From positions 1-64,000 of the forward strand of contig JAPEVF010000018.1 of assembly GCA_029747585.1 (NCBI GenBank): a stretch of DNA of 64,000 nucleotides. Direction: 5' to 3'. The stretch is from Pleurotus djamor. Taxonomy: Eukaryota > Basidiomycota > Agaricomycetes > Agaricales > Pleurotaceae. The notes under the pieces are model-generated. The model saw nothing but the letters and a program-made list of their open reading frames with translations, searched no databases and was not told the origin of the DNA. Made by a program: the position numbers and the translations under genes. This document shows positions 21,801 to 34,620 of this stretch, piece after piece; position 1 is the first letter of the stretch, and the number at the start of each line of letters is the position of its first letter.

Positions 21801-22359
21801 TATCATTGTATGTATGTTTTCATATTTATTGCATCTTAGCATGACTAGCGGACCTGGGGTAATATGATACCCATGTAAAGTTTGGACCTTGGATACCGTT
21901 TGCGTCGACTCTGCGGTACTGAGGGTTTCGAGCAAGTTTCGAGTTCTGCGCAATTCTGGGGCCTATGCTATGTGCTCGTATGTGCTTCATGCAGTTTTGC
22001 AAAGGCCCTGTGAGAATCTGACTGAATCTGACACCGGATCACCTCATATGAAAGTATGTGAGTTGAACTCACATCCCACCGCCCATCCTCCTCGTTCCTT
22101 TCTTTTTCCTTTGTCTAGCTTTGTCCCTTCGCTGTAAATTACGTAAGTATGGACGATGCAAGGACACCCGTCAGAGGCTGGTCGAAGGACCCACGGATAA
22201 GGGAATTCCATGTGAGTTCATCTCATATTCAGCATTATCTTTTGCCTCCGTTGTGCCAAGTGGTAGCCCGACCCCTGTCTGTGTCACCGTCATGTGTCAT
22301 CGTGACATATCGCGCTCGTGTCACGGATTTCGGTGAGCACCTGTTCCCACTCAACGACC
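21801..22359. other. Intergenic region upstream of POL2
   Basis: About 560 bp. No gene recognised. It should contain the 3' end of YJU2 transcripts and the POL2 promoter; a pyrimidine-rich tract (CCTCCTCGTTCC-TTTC) lies near 22087-22110. Confidence 0.4.
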
Positions 22360-25300
22360 ATGGCTCGAGGGCGTGGAACTTTCGGCTTATCCTCTCGGAC
22401 GCGTTTTCGTGGTGGTGGAGGAGGAGCAAGGGGTGGAAACTGGAGAGGTGGAAGGGGTCGAGGCAGAGGAAGAGGTGGTGCAAATTCAAACGCACCAGCA
22501 CCACGAAGAGAGGACGATGCTACGCAGCTTGCGGAGAGATTCGAGCAGGTTTCGGTGTCAGATGAGGTGGACGAGAAACTAGGCTTTCTCCGAGCTCAAG
22601 AAGGTCAAAGAAGAGAAGGGTGGCTCGTATCCTTCCAAACAGTGCGTCCTTTTGTTTCCTTATTCCCGTACGGCACCTCTGACAATCATGTTAGACATTG
22701 GTTAAGGATCCCGACTGGCCCGGTGGAAAGGCTGCCTTGGATCTGTACTTCATTCAGGATGACGGAGGCATGTTCAAATGCACCTATCTCTATGAACCCT
22801 ACTTCTATATTGCTTGCAAGGTAGGCTTCGAGGACCTCTGGCTCAGCGTCGTCTCCTCACGCATATGTAGCCGAACACAGAGTCTATGCTCGAAGAATAC
22901 TTGATGAAGACATACTCGCCGACCCTCCTCCGAATTACGCGTGTATACAAGGAGGACCTCCAACTCCCCAATCATCTTATGGGTCATAGACGACTCTATC
23001 TTCAACTTGTTTTCCGAAACGTTTCCGACCTTTTGACGGTTCGACGAGATCTCATGCCTCTGGCTTTGGAGAATAGTGCCAAACGCGATGCCGTGGACGT
23101 GTATGCTGAAGTTATCAACGCCACGGCTGGCAGCTCTTTCGGCAGGGATGATGCGTTGGCTGGTATGGACATTGGTTTTGAAGACGAAGGAGGCGCCACT
23201 TCATCATCATATGCGCGAGGATCAAATGATAAAGACCCAAGGGACTGCATCATCGACATACGGGAGTATGATGTACCCTATCATCAACGCGTCGCTATCG
23301 ACAATGACCTTCGCGCCGGATTATGGTACGCTGTCACTTTCCCCTACATTGGTGGAGGTGGCGGAAACCCCCAACAACCTTCAATCACTTGTATCAAGGA
23401 GAGGGTTAAACGTGCCGATCCTGTCGTGTTGGCATATGATATAGAAACGACCAAAGCCCCGCTCAAGTTCCCTGACCAAGAGCTGGATCAAGTCATGATG
23501 ATCTCGTACATGGTTGATGGTCAAGGTTTCTTGATCACAAACCGTGAAATCGTGGCCGAAGACATTGAAGACTTCGAGTACACACCTAAAGAAGGCATGG
23601 AAGGGATGTTTACTGTCTTTAACGAGCCAGACGAGGTGAGCCGAACTCGTGCACTCATATGTATTGCAACCCAACGTCTCGCCTTATCACACAGAAAGCC
23701 ACAATTATGCGGTTCTTTACACATATTCAAACCCTCAAACCCACTGTCATTGCGACTTTCAATGGCGACTTCTTCGATTTCCCGTTTCTCGACGCTCGAG
23801 CCAACGCGAATGGAATCTCCATGTTCTTAGAAACCGGTTTCCAGAAGGATATGGAAGACGAGTACAAAAGCAGGGGTTGTACACACATGGATTGCTTTAG
23901 GCGAGGACCCACTCTCACTTTCTCCGTTCCTCGATCTAACACTTGCATCCAGATGGGTCAAGAGAGACTCATACTTGCCTCAAGGAAGTCAGGGCTTGAA
24001 AGCTGTCACAACGGCGAAGCTAGGATACAACCCTATTGAGTTGGATCCTGAACTCATGACGCCGTAAGTCGCTTGGTTTGTAGAAATCGCTTCTCGTGAC
24101 CTGATGTTTAACTCATAGATACGCCGCAGAGCAACCTCAAGTCCTTGCTCAATATTCCGTTTCCGATGCAGTGGCAACATATTACCTTTACATGAAATAC
24201 GTCCACCCTTTTATCTTCTCCCTCTGTACAATTATCCCACTCAAGCCGGATGAGGTCCTGAGGAAGGGTAGTGGAACGCTATGTGAATCTCTGCTGATGG
24301 TAGGGCCCTCCATGAACTGTTAGTCCAAGAATAACCTGTCTATTAGGTTGAAGCATACTGCGGCAATATCATCATGCCCAACAAGCACGAGGAGTCACAT
24401 GGTAGTATGTACGATGGACATCTATTGGCCTCCGAAACCTACGTTGGTGGTCATGTCGAAGCTCTGGAAGCTGGTGTCTTCCGTAGTGACATCCCTACCG
24501 ACTTCAAGGTCGTCCCTTCTGCCGTCCAGCAGGTACGCCTTCTGTCTGCGGTCCCTCCTTCGCGATATAACACATCATGCCATAGTTGATAGACGATCTC
24601 GATGCTGCCCTCAAATTCTGTATTGTCGAGGAGTCGAAAACCTCCTTGGAAGCCGTGACCAACTACGACGAAGTCAAAGCTGCTATCCAGGAAGCGTTGG
24701 AACTTATGCGCGATGAGCCCAGACGTACGGATAAACCCCTCATCTACCATCTGGACGTCGCTGCCATGTACCCCAACATCATGTTGTCAAATCGTCTCCA
24801 ACCCGATTCTATGGTGGACGAGTCCGTTTGCGCGGTTTGCGACTACAATAGGCCTGGGAAGACTTGTGATAGACGGTTGGAATGGGCATGGCGAGGCGAA
24901 TATTTCCCTTCGCATCGAGATGAATTTAATATGATCAAGCACGCTCTGAATCAAGAGACGTTCCCGCCGAAGCGTCCAGGACAGCCCGAGAGAAAGTTTG
25001 TGGATTTGACGCCTGTGGAACAGACGGCGTTGCTGCATAAACGACTCGGTGACTATTCAAGAAAGGTTTACAAGAAGACGAAGGAAACCAAAGTCGAAAC
25101 CCGCGAGTCCATCGTATGCCAGAGAGAGAACCCCTTCTACATCGACACTGTCCGACGCTTCAGAGACCGACGTTACGAATATAAAGGCTTACACAAGACT
25201 TGGAAGAAGAACCTCGACCAAACGATTAGTGAAGGCAAGTCAGCTGCGGAGGTGGAAGAAGCGAAGAAGATGATCGTGCTTTACGACTCGTTGCAGCTCG

Positions 25301-28300
25301 CACACAAATGTATCCTGAACTCTTTCTACGGATACGTGATGAGAAAGGGTGCCCGCTGGCATTCCATGGAGATGGCTGGCATTACTTGTTTGACTGGAGC
25401 GACGATCATCCAAATGGCGCGAGCTTTGGTCGAGCAAATCGGTCGTCCGTTGGAGTTGGATACCGATGGTATTTGGTGCATGCTCCCTGGTATCTTCCCC
25501 GAAAACTTCAAGTTCAAATTGAGCAACGGGAAATCAATCGCGTTTTCTTATCCTTGCACGATGTTGAACCACCTCGTCCACGCCAAATTCACGAACCACC
25601 AATATCACGACCTGAACCCCGACACTGGGGAATATAACGTCAGCTCCGTCAACTCTATCTTCTTCGAATTGGACGGTCCTTATAAGGCCATGATCTTGCC
25701 AAGTTCCAAGGAAGAAGATAAACTGTTGAAGAAGCGGTATGCTGTGTTTAACGACGACGGTTCGCTCGCCGAATTGAAGGGATTCGAAGTGAAGCGACGA
25801 GGCGAACTACAGCTGATCAAGATCTTCCAGTCTCAGATTTTCGAGAAGTTCTTGCTGGGGACGACGACCGAAGAATGCTATGCCGCTGTAGCCCAAGTCG
25901 CAGACCAATGGTTGGACATTCTGTTCACGCGTGGCGAGACATTGACTGACGAAGAGTTGGTCGAACTCATTGCTGAGAATCGTAGCATGTCGAAAACCCT
26001 TGCTGAATACGGAGCTCAGAAGTCAACTTCAATCAGCACCGCGAAGCGTTTGGCGGAGTTCCTTGGCGACCAGATGGTCAAAGACAAGGGCCTTGCCTGT
26101 AAATTCATCATCTCGGCGAAACCAGACAATGCTCCTGTTACTGATCGTGCAGTTCCCGTGGCCATATTCTCTGCTGAAGAAACCGTGAAACGGACGTACC
26201 TCAGGAAGTGGTTAGGACACTCGTCTTTAACCGACTTTGATCTTCGATCCATACTCGACTGGGATTACTACATCGAGAGACTGGGATCTGTCATCCAGAA
26301 ACTTATCACCATCCCTGCTGCCATGCAGAAAGTTTCCAACCCGGTACCGCGAATCAAGCATCCCGACTGGCTCCACAGAAGGGTTGCTAATGCCGTTGAC
26401 AAGTTTAAGCAAAATAAAGTCACAGACTTTTTTGCTGTTAAGACTGGAGCGGAAGACTCTCAACCCCAAACCCAGCCTGACGTCCAGGATATGGAAGATT
26501 TTGGCTCGCAAGCACAGCCCAATCGATTACGCCTCCGACCCCCAAGTCCCAAGGCCGCCCGACCAGAGGTACAGGAGGAGGAAGAAGAAAATCTTCCTGT
26601 ACCCGATCCTACTCAATCTTACCACAGATTCCTTCAAGCGTTGAAGCCTAGGTGGAGGAAGGCTCGAGCTGCTGCCTCAGGTCGAACCGATAATTCTGAA
26701 TTTGCTGGTATCTTCAAATCCAGTCGTATTGCCCCCCGAACCAAGAACTGGGACGTCCTTCAAATTCGTCCCACACATACGCCGGGACGGTATACTTTGT
26801 GGTTATCAATAGAATCCCAGCTCGTTGCTGTACCGCTCAGGATTCCTAGGCAATTCTATGTCCATCTTCGAACGCCGAAGCCCGATCTTTTCAGAGCCGA
26901 CTACTACACGTTCAAGAAGGTCGCAAAGAGTTTGCCTCGGGATATCCCATGCTCCAATCTCTTTAGAGTTACGGTCAAGGAGGAAGTCTACCAAGAAATT
27001 CGCGAACATTTCATTGATCTGGAAAACGATCCCAATGTGGATGGCGTCTACGAACAACAAGTGAGTAATATTTACATCCTATAATTCCTGACACAATCTC
27101 AAACCTCCCCAGGTGGCACCCGTTGTTCGCGCACTGCTCAAGTTTGGGAAGACGTGCTCTCCTACCGAGACTTTCATGACGGTGAATCGTGCACAGTCGG
27201 CAGGCGTGGACTTGGCGAACCTTGATCGTGCCATAGTCAACGATAAGCGGCACAAGTATCTTCATTCCTTGAAATCGGAAGGAAAATTCATATTGTTATT
27301 CCATGCTTCATCAACGTCTTCAGCTCTTCATGTTTTTGCGCTCTTCCTTCCGAATGGATCGGTCAAACTCCACGTCGTAGATCCCGCGATCCATCGAGAC
27401 AATATCCCACTCAATCGCCTTGAGAATTCATACACCGACCTCTCCCAGAAACGCTCAGAAATCTACGGACCTTGCACCTCGTATACCTACCCGCCTTCCC
27501 TGAAATTCACTTATGCCAACCACAGAACAGCCAAGGCTGCTATGAAGGACCTCGATCGCGAACTTCATGCTTTTGAGAACAAATCCTACACAGTTGTCAT
27601 CTCCTCGAGCAAGGACCAATCGTACTACGACACGAACATCATCAATCTATCCAAGTTCCCTGTCTTGTCCACGTCCAAAGCCAGGGCGGCGCACTCTCTT
27701 GATGTTCTACAGTGGCAGAAGCATGTCTCTCAGAAGATGTTACATCGATACCTTGGTCTTGGGTCTTGGCTTGACCGTCTCACTGCTCTTGCCGATTACT
27801 ATGACATACCTGTTGGCCATATCGACGGTGATCAACCCCTCACTATCGCCGACCTGAGCTTTGCGAGACGCCTGGTTGAACAAGATTTTGTTCTGTGGTG
27901 GTCCCCCGGCTCGAAACCTGACCTTGGCGGGATAGAAAACGATGCTCGGCCCTCCGAAGAACTTCAAAACACCGAATTCCTCGCTTCTGGTGTCTACAAC
28001 AACGTCTGCTTGGAAATCTCTGTCAAAAACCTAGCGATCAATTCGGTGATCCACTCCGTCCTTGTCAACGAAATGGAAGGCAGTGGCGGGGCAACCGCGT
28101 TCGATTCGGTCTCTCGGACATTGGACGAGTACTCACATTCTGCACCTCGAGACCTGACCCTCGGAGAGTCAAACATGTCATCCCAAGCCTTCACGACCAT
28201 GAGGAACATGGTGAAGACTTGGCTCCTCGACAAAATCCAGGGAAACAGCGACAGTCCGGCAAACCTAGCTATCGACCACTTCTACCGATGGATTTCTTCC

Positions 28301-29602
28301 AGTGCCTCGCACCTTTACGACCCAAGCATCCATCGTTTCATTCATGGTCTAATGCGTAAAACTTTCATTCAACTCTTAGCCGAATTCAAGCGGTTGGGAT
28401 CTTATGTCGTCTATGCCGATTTCGGACACATCCTCCTCGCCACCTCAAAGCCACCAGGTACCGCTCATGCGTACGCAACCTACATCACGACTGCTGCTAC
28501 TTCCCACGAGCTCTTTCAGCACATTTATCTGCATACGGAACGTTTCTATGATTTTCTGGTCTTCATGGATCAGGCTAATTTCAGTGGAATCGTCTGTGAA
28601 GACCCCCTGGCTGTTGAACGCTCTCGAACCATGTCTCTTGAGGCCAAGTGGAATATTCAAGAATTCTTGCCTCCTGCTATCCAAGGCGACTTCTCTCATG
28701 TCCTGCAATATTTCATCGCGGAGATGTTCAAAATGAGACAGCAGGTCAATGAGGTGACGCGGGTTCCCTTGAAAATGCTACAGAACGGGGTACCGGATTC
28801 TACCCAGCGAGATGCTGTTGCTGTCAAGGAAACTGAGGCGATTCAGGATTTCATCGCGAGACGACTCACAAGAAAGTTGTTGAAGGTCGTTGGCGGCATC
28901 TCGGAGCGCCACAGGGATGCCATGATGTTGTATGACGATGATCCTGAAAAGCAGGCATTTGGTTTCCCAGTTCACCCAGGTGGATACCAGCAACTGAACA
29001 ATCCTGTACTAGAGTTTGTCAAGTTTGTCTGCGCCGTCCTCGGTCTCGCCAAGGACTATCAAGTCGAGGTCGGTTTGTTAAAGAGGACTCTTCTTGAGCT
29101 GATTGGGGTGCGCGAGTTCGCCAACGAAGCCATCTTCCGAAACCCTTGCGAACCCTTGAAGATGGCTAACATTCCCTGTAAACACTGTGACCACCTCCGC
29201 GATTTCGATTTCTGTCGCGACCCCGAGCTCAAACCTAACGAGCAGGAAACCTCTCCCCGTTGGCTATGCCAGAGCTGCGGTGGGGAATATGACCGCCTTT
29301 CGATTGAATTTGCTCTGATCGAGATGGTCTATACGATCGAGAAGAACTTCGCGCAGCAAGATCTACGGTGTACTAAGTGTAAACAAGTTCGAAGTGACTA
29401 TGTGTCGAGGTGGTGCCAATGTTCAGGTGCCTACAATCTTACGACGACTAGGGCGGACATGCGACGACGTCTAAGGACTATTGTCAACGTTGCTCGCCTC
29501 CACAATCTCACTCGGTTACAAGTAAGTCCGACTACAATACATTTTGCTGGATCTGACGAATCTCTTGAAGGAGGTCGCCGAAACCTTACTGAACGCTTGG
29601 TG
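22360..29602 (+). CDS. POL2: DNA polymerase epsilon catalytic subunit
   Basis: Ten exons, introns at 22642-22694, 22821-22870, 23636-23694, 23901-23952 (GC-AG), 24064-24118, 24300-24346, 24533-24585, 27061-27112 and 29522-29570. The protein is about 2,250 residues, as expected for this leading-strand replicase. An RGG-rich amino end ([10 protein letters not shown], then repeated RGG) precedes the family core. Exonuclease boxes: [18 protein letters not shown] and [11 protein letters not shown]. Polymerase motifs: [19 protein letters not shown] (A), [18 protein letters not shown] (B) and ELDTDGIW (C). [19 protein letters not shown] is the CysX iron-sulfur region. The inactive carboxy-terminal half ends in two Cys modules (CKHCDHLR...CQSCG; CTKCKQ...CQCSG) that bind Dpb2, and stops in [14 protein letters not shown] sequence. 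All catalytic acids are present. Confidence 0.96.
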
Positions 29603-29772
29603 ATGCAAACTCAGCTCTACATATAATATCTCAAAAATCATAGACCTATTACTGCGATACCTCAGCATCAAAAGATACCCATAGCATGTTGTACTCTCAT
29701 CTGTGATATCGTCGTCCTTGTAAGTATCACGGAGAATGTATATATTATAGCTTCTACATAGTAGGAAAAGAA

Positions 29773-30055
29773 TCAGTCCCAATCATCATCGTCGTCATCC
29801 TCATCATCACTATCACCAAGTTTGGTCTTCCTCGCCGAAAGAGCTTGCGCCAACGCGCTAGTGAGATCACCACCGCCTGCAGCTCCAGCCGCAGCTCCAG
29901 CAGCCGCACCCGCCGCGGCAGCGCCGGCACCATTGGATTTCCCTTCAATCACTGGTGCAGCACGGGCGTCGGGGTCGTAGTTCGTCTTCTTGAGGGAATG
30001 AACGCCCTTGNCCTTGGATAGAGTCCAAGAGAGCATTTCTACCTGGCTGTGCGGG
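29773..30055 (-). CDS. WASP/Las17 carboxy-terminal VCA fragment
   Basis: Minus strand, 3' end only. The pieces are PAQPGRNALLDSIQ, a frame slip at an N (30011), KGVHSLKKTNYDPDARAAPV, an Ala-rich linker and DLTSALAQALSARKTKLGD followed by an acidic tail ending in WD. This is the WH2 (LLDSIQ...LKKT), central and acidic (A) order of WASP/Las17, which activates Arp2/3 for actin branching at endocytic sites. Upstream the sequence degenerates into about ten Ns (30061-30096) and then reads unrelated DNA. The expected proline-rich and WH1 regions are missing. Either the contig is misjoined at the N block or the gene is truncated; the first is more likely. Confidence 0.6.
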
Positions 30056-30096
30056 AGGTANGTNCAAGTTTANNTNNGGNTTTTTTTGGTTNACAG

Positions 30097-30611
30097 AGCC
30101 CTTCCTCGATATCCCCTTTGTGAACGCGAGGCAGGGTTGAGACATATCTGCATTTCATCTTAAACGTCTCACGTAACATCTCCCGCCCCAATTTGGTTGC
30201 TGGGACCGACGAATCATGCAAGGTGCATCGCAACAAACATACCCTGTGATACACGTGAGGCATTGCATCTGTTTACTTGTTCTAGTCCAATCCCATTCAC
30301 CGACTCGCATACACAGCGCATACGATAATATCCTCTCCCGAAGCTCCCGAAGCGTGTTTTACGGTACAGGTTGTGTGTTCATCACGCTGAGGACCCAAGT
30401 CTCAGGCCAGTCGCTTGGCATGTCTTGTTTGCGTTTTTTGTCCGTTGCAAGTTTCCGGAGCGCCCGATGTGTCCTTCGCGGGGTTGAATTTCCCCATCCA
30501 CAGGATCGGTACGCAAATGACCTACGCAGAGGCATTTTTGCTTAAATACCATGTCTCACCGTTTCGAAAATATCATCAGCTCTTTCTTTCTTTCTCTCTT
30601 CACGACCACCA
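30097..30611. other. Upstream region of the cupredoxin gene
   Basis: About 500 bp between the N block and the cupredoxin start codon. A CT-rich tract (CTTTCTTTCTTTCTCTC) at 30583-30600 lies directly before the start, typical of fungal leaders. No gene seen. Confidence 0.5.
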
Positions 30612-32004
30612 ATGTCTAAGGCTCTTGCATTCGCCCTTTCTGTTCTCCCCGCGGCTCTGGCCGTCACTTACGATGTCTCCGTCGGCGCTGGAGGTGAACT
30701 CGCGTATAACCCTCAATATGTCAACGCAGTTCCAGGGGACGTTGTCAACTTTGTCTTGTAAGTGTCCTTCGTCTAGGCCGTCAAATTAATTTCCCTCTAA
30801 CTTTAATTCAGCCATCCCAAGAACCATACGGCTACGCAATCGGCCTTCGAGGCTCCTTGCGTCCGATTAGCAGATGGAGTTGACTCTGGCTTGTAAGCCT
30901 CACTGTTGAGCCGTGGTATGAATTGACCGTTTGCTAACTCATTCTCAGCAACCCCGTCGCGGATGAATCCGGCCATTTGCCAAATTTCCAGTTCCATGTC
31001 ACGGATACCACCCCCAAGTGGTTCTACTGTCGCCAAACTGGCCATTGCGGTCGTGGTAAGCAACATTGGCTTGTTTAATAGTAGACTATCATTCTGACCT
31101 CTACCCGTAGGTATGGTTTTCGCGATCAATCCTCCCTCTGAGGGCCCGCGTACCTTCCAAGCTTTCCAAGAGTTGGCCATTGCTACCAACGGCACCGCAC
31201 AAAGTTCATCTGCCCCCGCCAGTTCTTCCACAGATTCCTACGTAACCCCCGCGGCTCCCCAATGGCAGACTGCCACTGCAACTGTCACACATGGTGCTTC
31301 AGTCTGGACCACGACCTACACTAGCTACGACGGCACACCACCCCCTACCCCCGCTCCTCAACCTGCTCAGCACGTCATCACCGTCGGCGCTGATGGACAA
31401 CTTGCGTTCAGCCCCAGCAACATCCAAGCTGCCGTCGGCGACACCGTCACTTTCGAGTTCCGCCCCAAGAACCACACGGTGACTCAATCCAGCTTCAGCA
31501 ACCCGTGCAGACCTTTGGGCGATACCACTAGCCAGCAAGGCTTCCGCTCTGGATTGTAAGTATCCCAAGTCAACTCCTCTAGAACTCTCTCTTGATCAAC
31601 TTGTCTTCGTAGCCAACCTGTGGCAGCAGATGCTTCCACTTTCCCTACTTTCCAGATCACCATCAACGACGTGAGTATCAGACACGATTGATTTTGGAGC
31701 TGCCGCTTACTGATGTCACCCTCAGACCGCTCCTATCTGGGGTTACTGTGGACAAACGAATCACTGTGGTGCTGGAATGGTCTTCTCCATCAACGCTGTC
31801 GAATCTGGTCCCAACAACTTCGCAGCTTTCCAGCAGCTCGCTCGACGAATCAACGGTACTTCGTCTGATTCAAGCTCTTCTGCTGGGAATGGATCTGGCG
31901 GATCTGGTAATGGTAACAGCAACAACAACAATGGAGCACTCGGAATGACTTTCTCTTTCGCCGGTGTTGTTCTGGCCTTGGGTGCTTTGATGGCTCGTTG
32001 GTAA
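30612..32004 (+). CDS. Secreted double-cupredoxin protein, GPI-anchor-like tail
   Basis: Six exons with introns 30758-30811, 30893-30948, 31056-31110, 31556-31612 and 31671-31725. A signal peptide (MSKALAFALSVLPAALA) leads into two cupredoxin domains. Domain 1: HPKNHTATQSAF and FYCRQTGHCGRGMVF; domain 2: RPKNHTVTQSSF and WGYCGQTNHCGAGMVF. Each has the His plus Cys-His-Met set for a type 1 copper site. The domains are joined by a Ser/Thr/Pro linker. The tail is Ser/Gly/Asn-rich and ends in a hydrophobic segment (MTFSFAGVVLALGALMA), fitting a GPI-anchored wall or membrane protein. This is the fungal extracellular serine-rich, plastocyanin-like family; its substrate is unknown, although electron transfer or copper sequestration is plausible. 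Confidence 0.85.
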
Positions 32005-32315
32005 TTTATGAACGCTTTTAGTTACGCTGATGATGATGACGATGTGATCACTTTTCACGGACATTTTACTTATTTATTCGAAAAGTATTCCCTATGTAGT
32101 GCGAATCTACATCTTTATTGAACCTCTGGGGACCCGTCCCTCCATCTGTATTGAACATCGGACCACTGCATTCCTTACCCCCTGACCACCCCGGAACTTG
32201 CGCGATCAAGCAACAACGGTTTAACGTTTATCATTCGTCATTCCTAACCCAATCATCGTGAAACAAGCCTGATATTTCTATGTCTATAATCTATGGTGCA
32301 TGATAATCTTCAGAA
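32005..32315. other. Convergent 3' intergenic region
   Basis: About 310 bp between the stop codons of two convergent genes. No gene or repeat seen. Confidence 0.5.
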
Positions 32316-33119
32316 TCATCGCTCTGCCGCCACCGCCTCATATCTCTTGTCGACATCTGTGTACAAATCATGGTCATCCTGCTCCCCAGTCCACTTCCAT
32401 GCGTTGTTCTTTACGAAACTATCAAAAGACCACAATTCAGCCTCCAATTCCTTTGGATCGCCGTAAACATAGGTCTGCACCGCAACCGAAGGGGACAGAT
32501 CCGACAAGTTAGAAGGGAGTGGCGGTGGATTAGCAGGTACGATTGCATATTCGGTCTTGGAATCTAGCTCTGGGATACTGGTCGAGGGAGCGAGGAGGTA
32601 TACAGAGACCTCCTTGCGAATGTATTCCTGATTGAATAACGTTGCACCATCGCCGTATCCGCCATCGTAAAGGAATACTCACGTCACCTTCGAAGGTGTC
32701 GAGGAATCGTATATCGTTGGCAGTCAGGCCTGTTACCATCGTCCCCCTAACAGACCTGTCTTCTACTCCTAGATCCAGGTTGAAAGTTGCCTGGCTTCGC
32801 GCGTAGGGGAGGATCCCTGGGTAATCGGCGTCCTGGGAGACATTGAAAGCATCATTAGTGGATGAAGATCTGAAGATTAGAAAGATGGCGCTACCTTGAC
32901 TTTATGCCTTGTGAAGTCCTAGGCAGAGAACAAGGAAAGGCATTAGAGTACTCGTAGCATGGGCAGACAGTATGTCTCTCCCACCAACAAGACAGCTGGC
33001 GCGATTTCCAGATTATTTCCGTTGTGGCCGATGACGCGTCGTAGGATCTTAGGGTGCATGAGAGTTCCATAGAAGAAAGCTGAGGTAGTCGTAGGAGAAG
33101 ACGCGACGGAGGGAGACAT
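32316..33119 (-). CDS. AIG2/gamma-glutamylcyclotransferase-like protein
   Basis: Minus strand, four exons. Exon 1 (33119-32985) gives MSPSVASSPTTTSAFFYGTL and MHPKILRRVIG, the amino-terminal Y-G-T-L anion-binding loop of the family. Exon 2 is a 24-nt microexon (32895-32918, DFTRHKVK). Exon 3 gives DADYPGILPY and LDTFEGD, and exon 4 starts EYIRKEVSVYLL, so the conserved FEG-D-EY block with the catalytic Glu is split by an intron (about 32629-32682). About 250 residues including a carboxy-terminal extension. The family covers gamma-glutamyl and disulfide-cleaving cyclotransferases; the specific substrate cannot be told from sequence. Confidence 0.8.
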
Positions 33120-33365
33120 GAGGGTCAATGAAGGGGAACCCAGGCAAGGGATGTGGATTTTCAACAGTGGCCAGTAGGCGGTCTGATATACAAATTCCGC
33201 GAGATAGCATCAAGCCAGTCATGATGTTTTTTGCCTATGACTCCGCGATTGAATAACGTGCACATTTCGATTGAGAATATCACCCAGGCTATGCTTGGGA
33301 AAAGATACAGGTAATACAGGAAAGAGGAAGACGAATTCCGTTCACAGCAAATTACGAGTCACTTC

Positions 33366-34620
33366 TTAGTGTATGAGCCGTCCGTCTCCATATTCCAGTC
33401 TAATCTCCCTCTCCTTGATTGTATCAAACACAGAGTGGAGGGTTCGGATCGATGTGATGGCGGCATCTGCATCCCCATGGACGCTGATACAAGAAAGAGC
33501 GGGGAAATGTCCTGGCGCGAGGAAGTATTCCAGCGCCGCAATTACCAATTCCCAATACCTGCTCTGATACAACCCACCACGTTGGTGTCTACCAACATCA
33601 GCAAATATCCGTAGAGTCTTAAGGGACTCATGAGGTTCATCGAGATCACCGACAAACAAGGGCGGAGCTCCAGGCTGGAAGCAGATTTCTTCCAAAGACG
33701 GACAGCTCGCGAGGAGGTCACCCAAGCCCATATAGCTGTTCTCCGATCCAGCTGGACTCCCGTCTAACTCCAAGCTACGTATCTGCTTGCCGATAGCCTG
33801 AAGAATCTCCGGCTCTTCAACGTCGAAGCGGTAATACAGGTTCATCGGCTCGACAATAAGTCGGGAGAGCTGTGGAATATCACTTCGAACGACGCCAGCG
33901 GAAAGGAATCCCGTAGCTCCACGAAGACGCAGCGTTTCTAAAGATGGGAACAGTACTTGACGTGGCTTGTCCTGGAACATCCCCTCTTTCCAGTCATTTA
34001 TGGAAAGATAGCGGAGGTTGGGGGCTTTGAGGATGATGGTGTGAAGGATTGGGTAGACAACGTCTAAATGGTCCGAGTAGCGGAGTCTCCCCATCCGGCT
34101 CGACCATTCAACCCGCTCAAGACGGTCCAGCGTTATGTTTTCAATAGCTGGCGAGGGAGAGGCGAGGGCTGCCCAAAAGCTTTGCATGCTCAAGGTACCT
34201 AAGGTCCCCTTCACGATGCACTTAACGAACGGGGTCCGCGCCAGGATTTCGTAGATGGAGCATGGCTCCTCCAGAAGGTGGCCGTCGGCGATAGAGGGCA
34301 ATTCTATACATTGCACGTAGTGGCCGACCGTAGGTTTCGACGGGTACCCTGTCTCCCTCCCTAATGCCTCCAGCAACCCTGCAGTCCCATGGCCAAGGTG
34401 TATCTGCTGATAAAGGAATTCGCTGATGACATCATGCCACTGGCTGCAGACGAGCGAAATGGAAAGCGATATGTGGCNGGGGGGACTCGGTCGAATACTC
34501 ATAGGTGGATTGGAAGGGAGTGTAGTCGGATGCTAGGTCTCTGGTATCATAGCGCTCGTGCCCTATTGCAGCGATGAAGATGTCGCGCCAGAGTTCATCG
34601 GGGAGATGACGGCTTTGCAT
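33366..34620 (-). CDS. F-box protein with LRR-like region
   Basis: Minus strand. The start at 34620 gives MQSRHLPDELWRDIFIAAIG, an F-box that would bind Skp1 in an SCF ubiquitin ligase. The body has CSQWHDVISEFLYQQIHLG and repeated hydrophobic strands (SLETLRLRGATGF, IRSLELDGSPAG, SLEEICFQPG, SLKTLRIFAD) of an irregular LRR domain. About 415 residues. A base called N in a G run at 34478 (GGCNGGGGGG) shifts the frame; reading through restores one protein, so I treat it as a sequencing fault. Substrate unknown; such F-box/LRR genes are expanded in Agaricomycetes. Confidence 0.75.
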
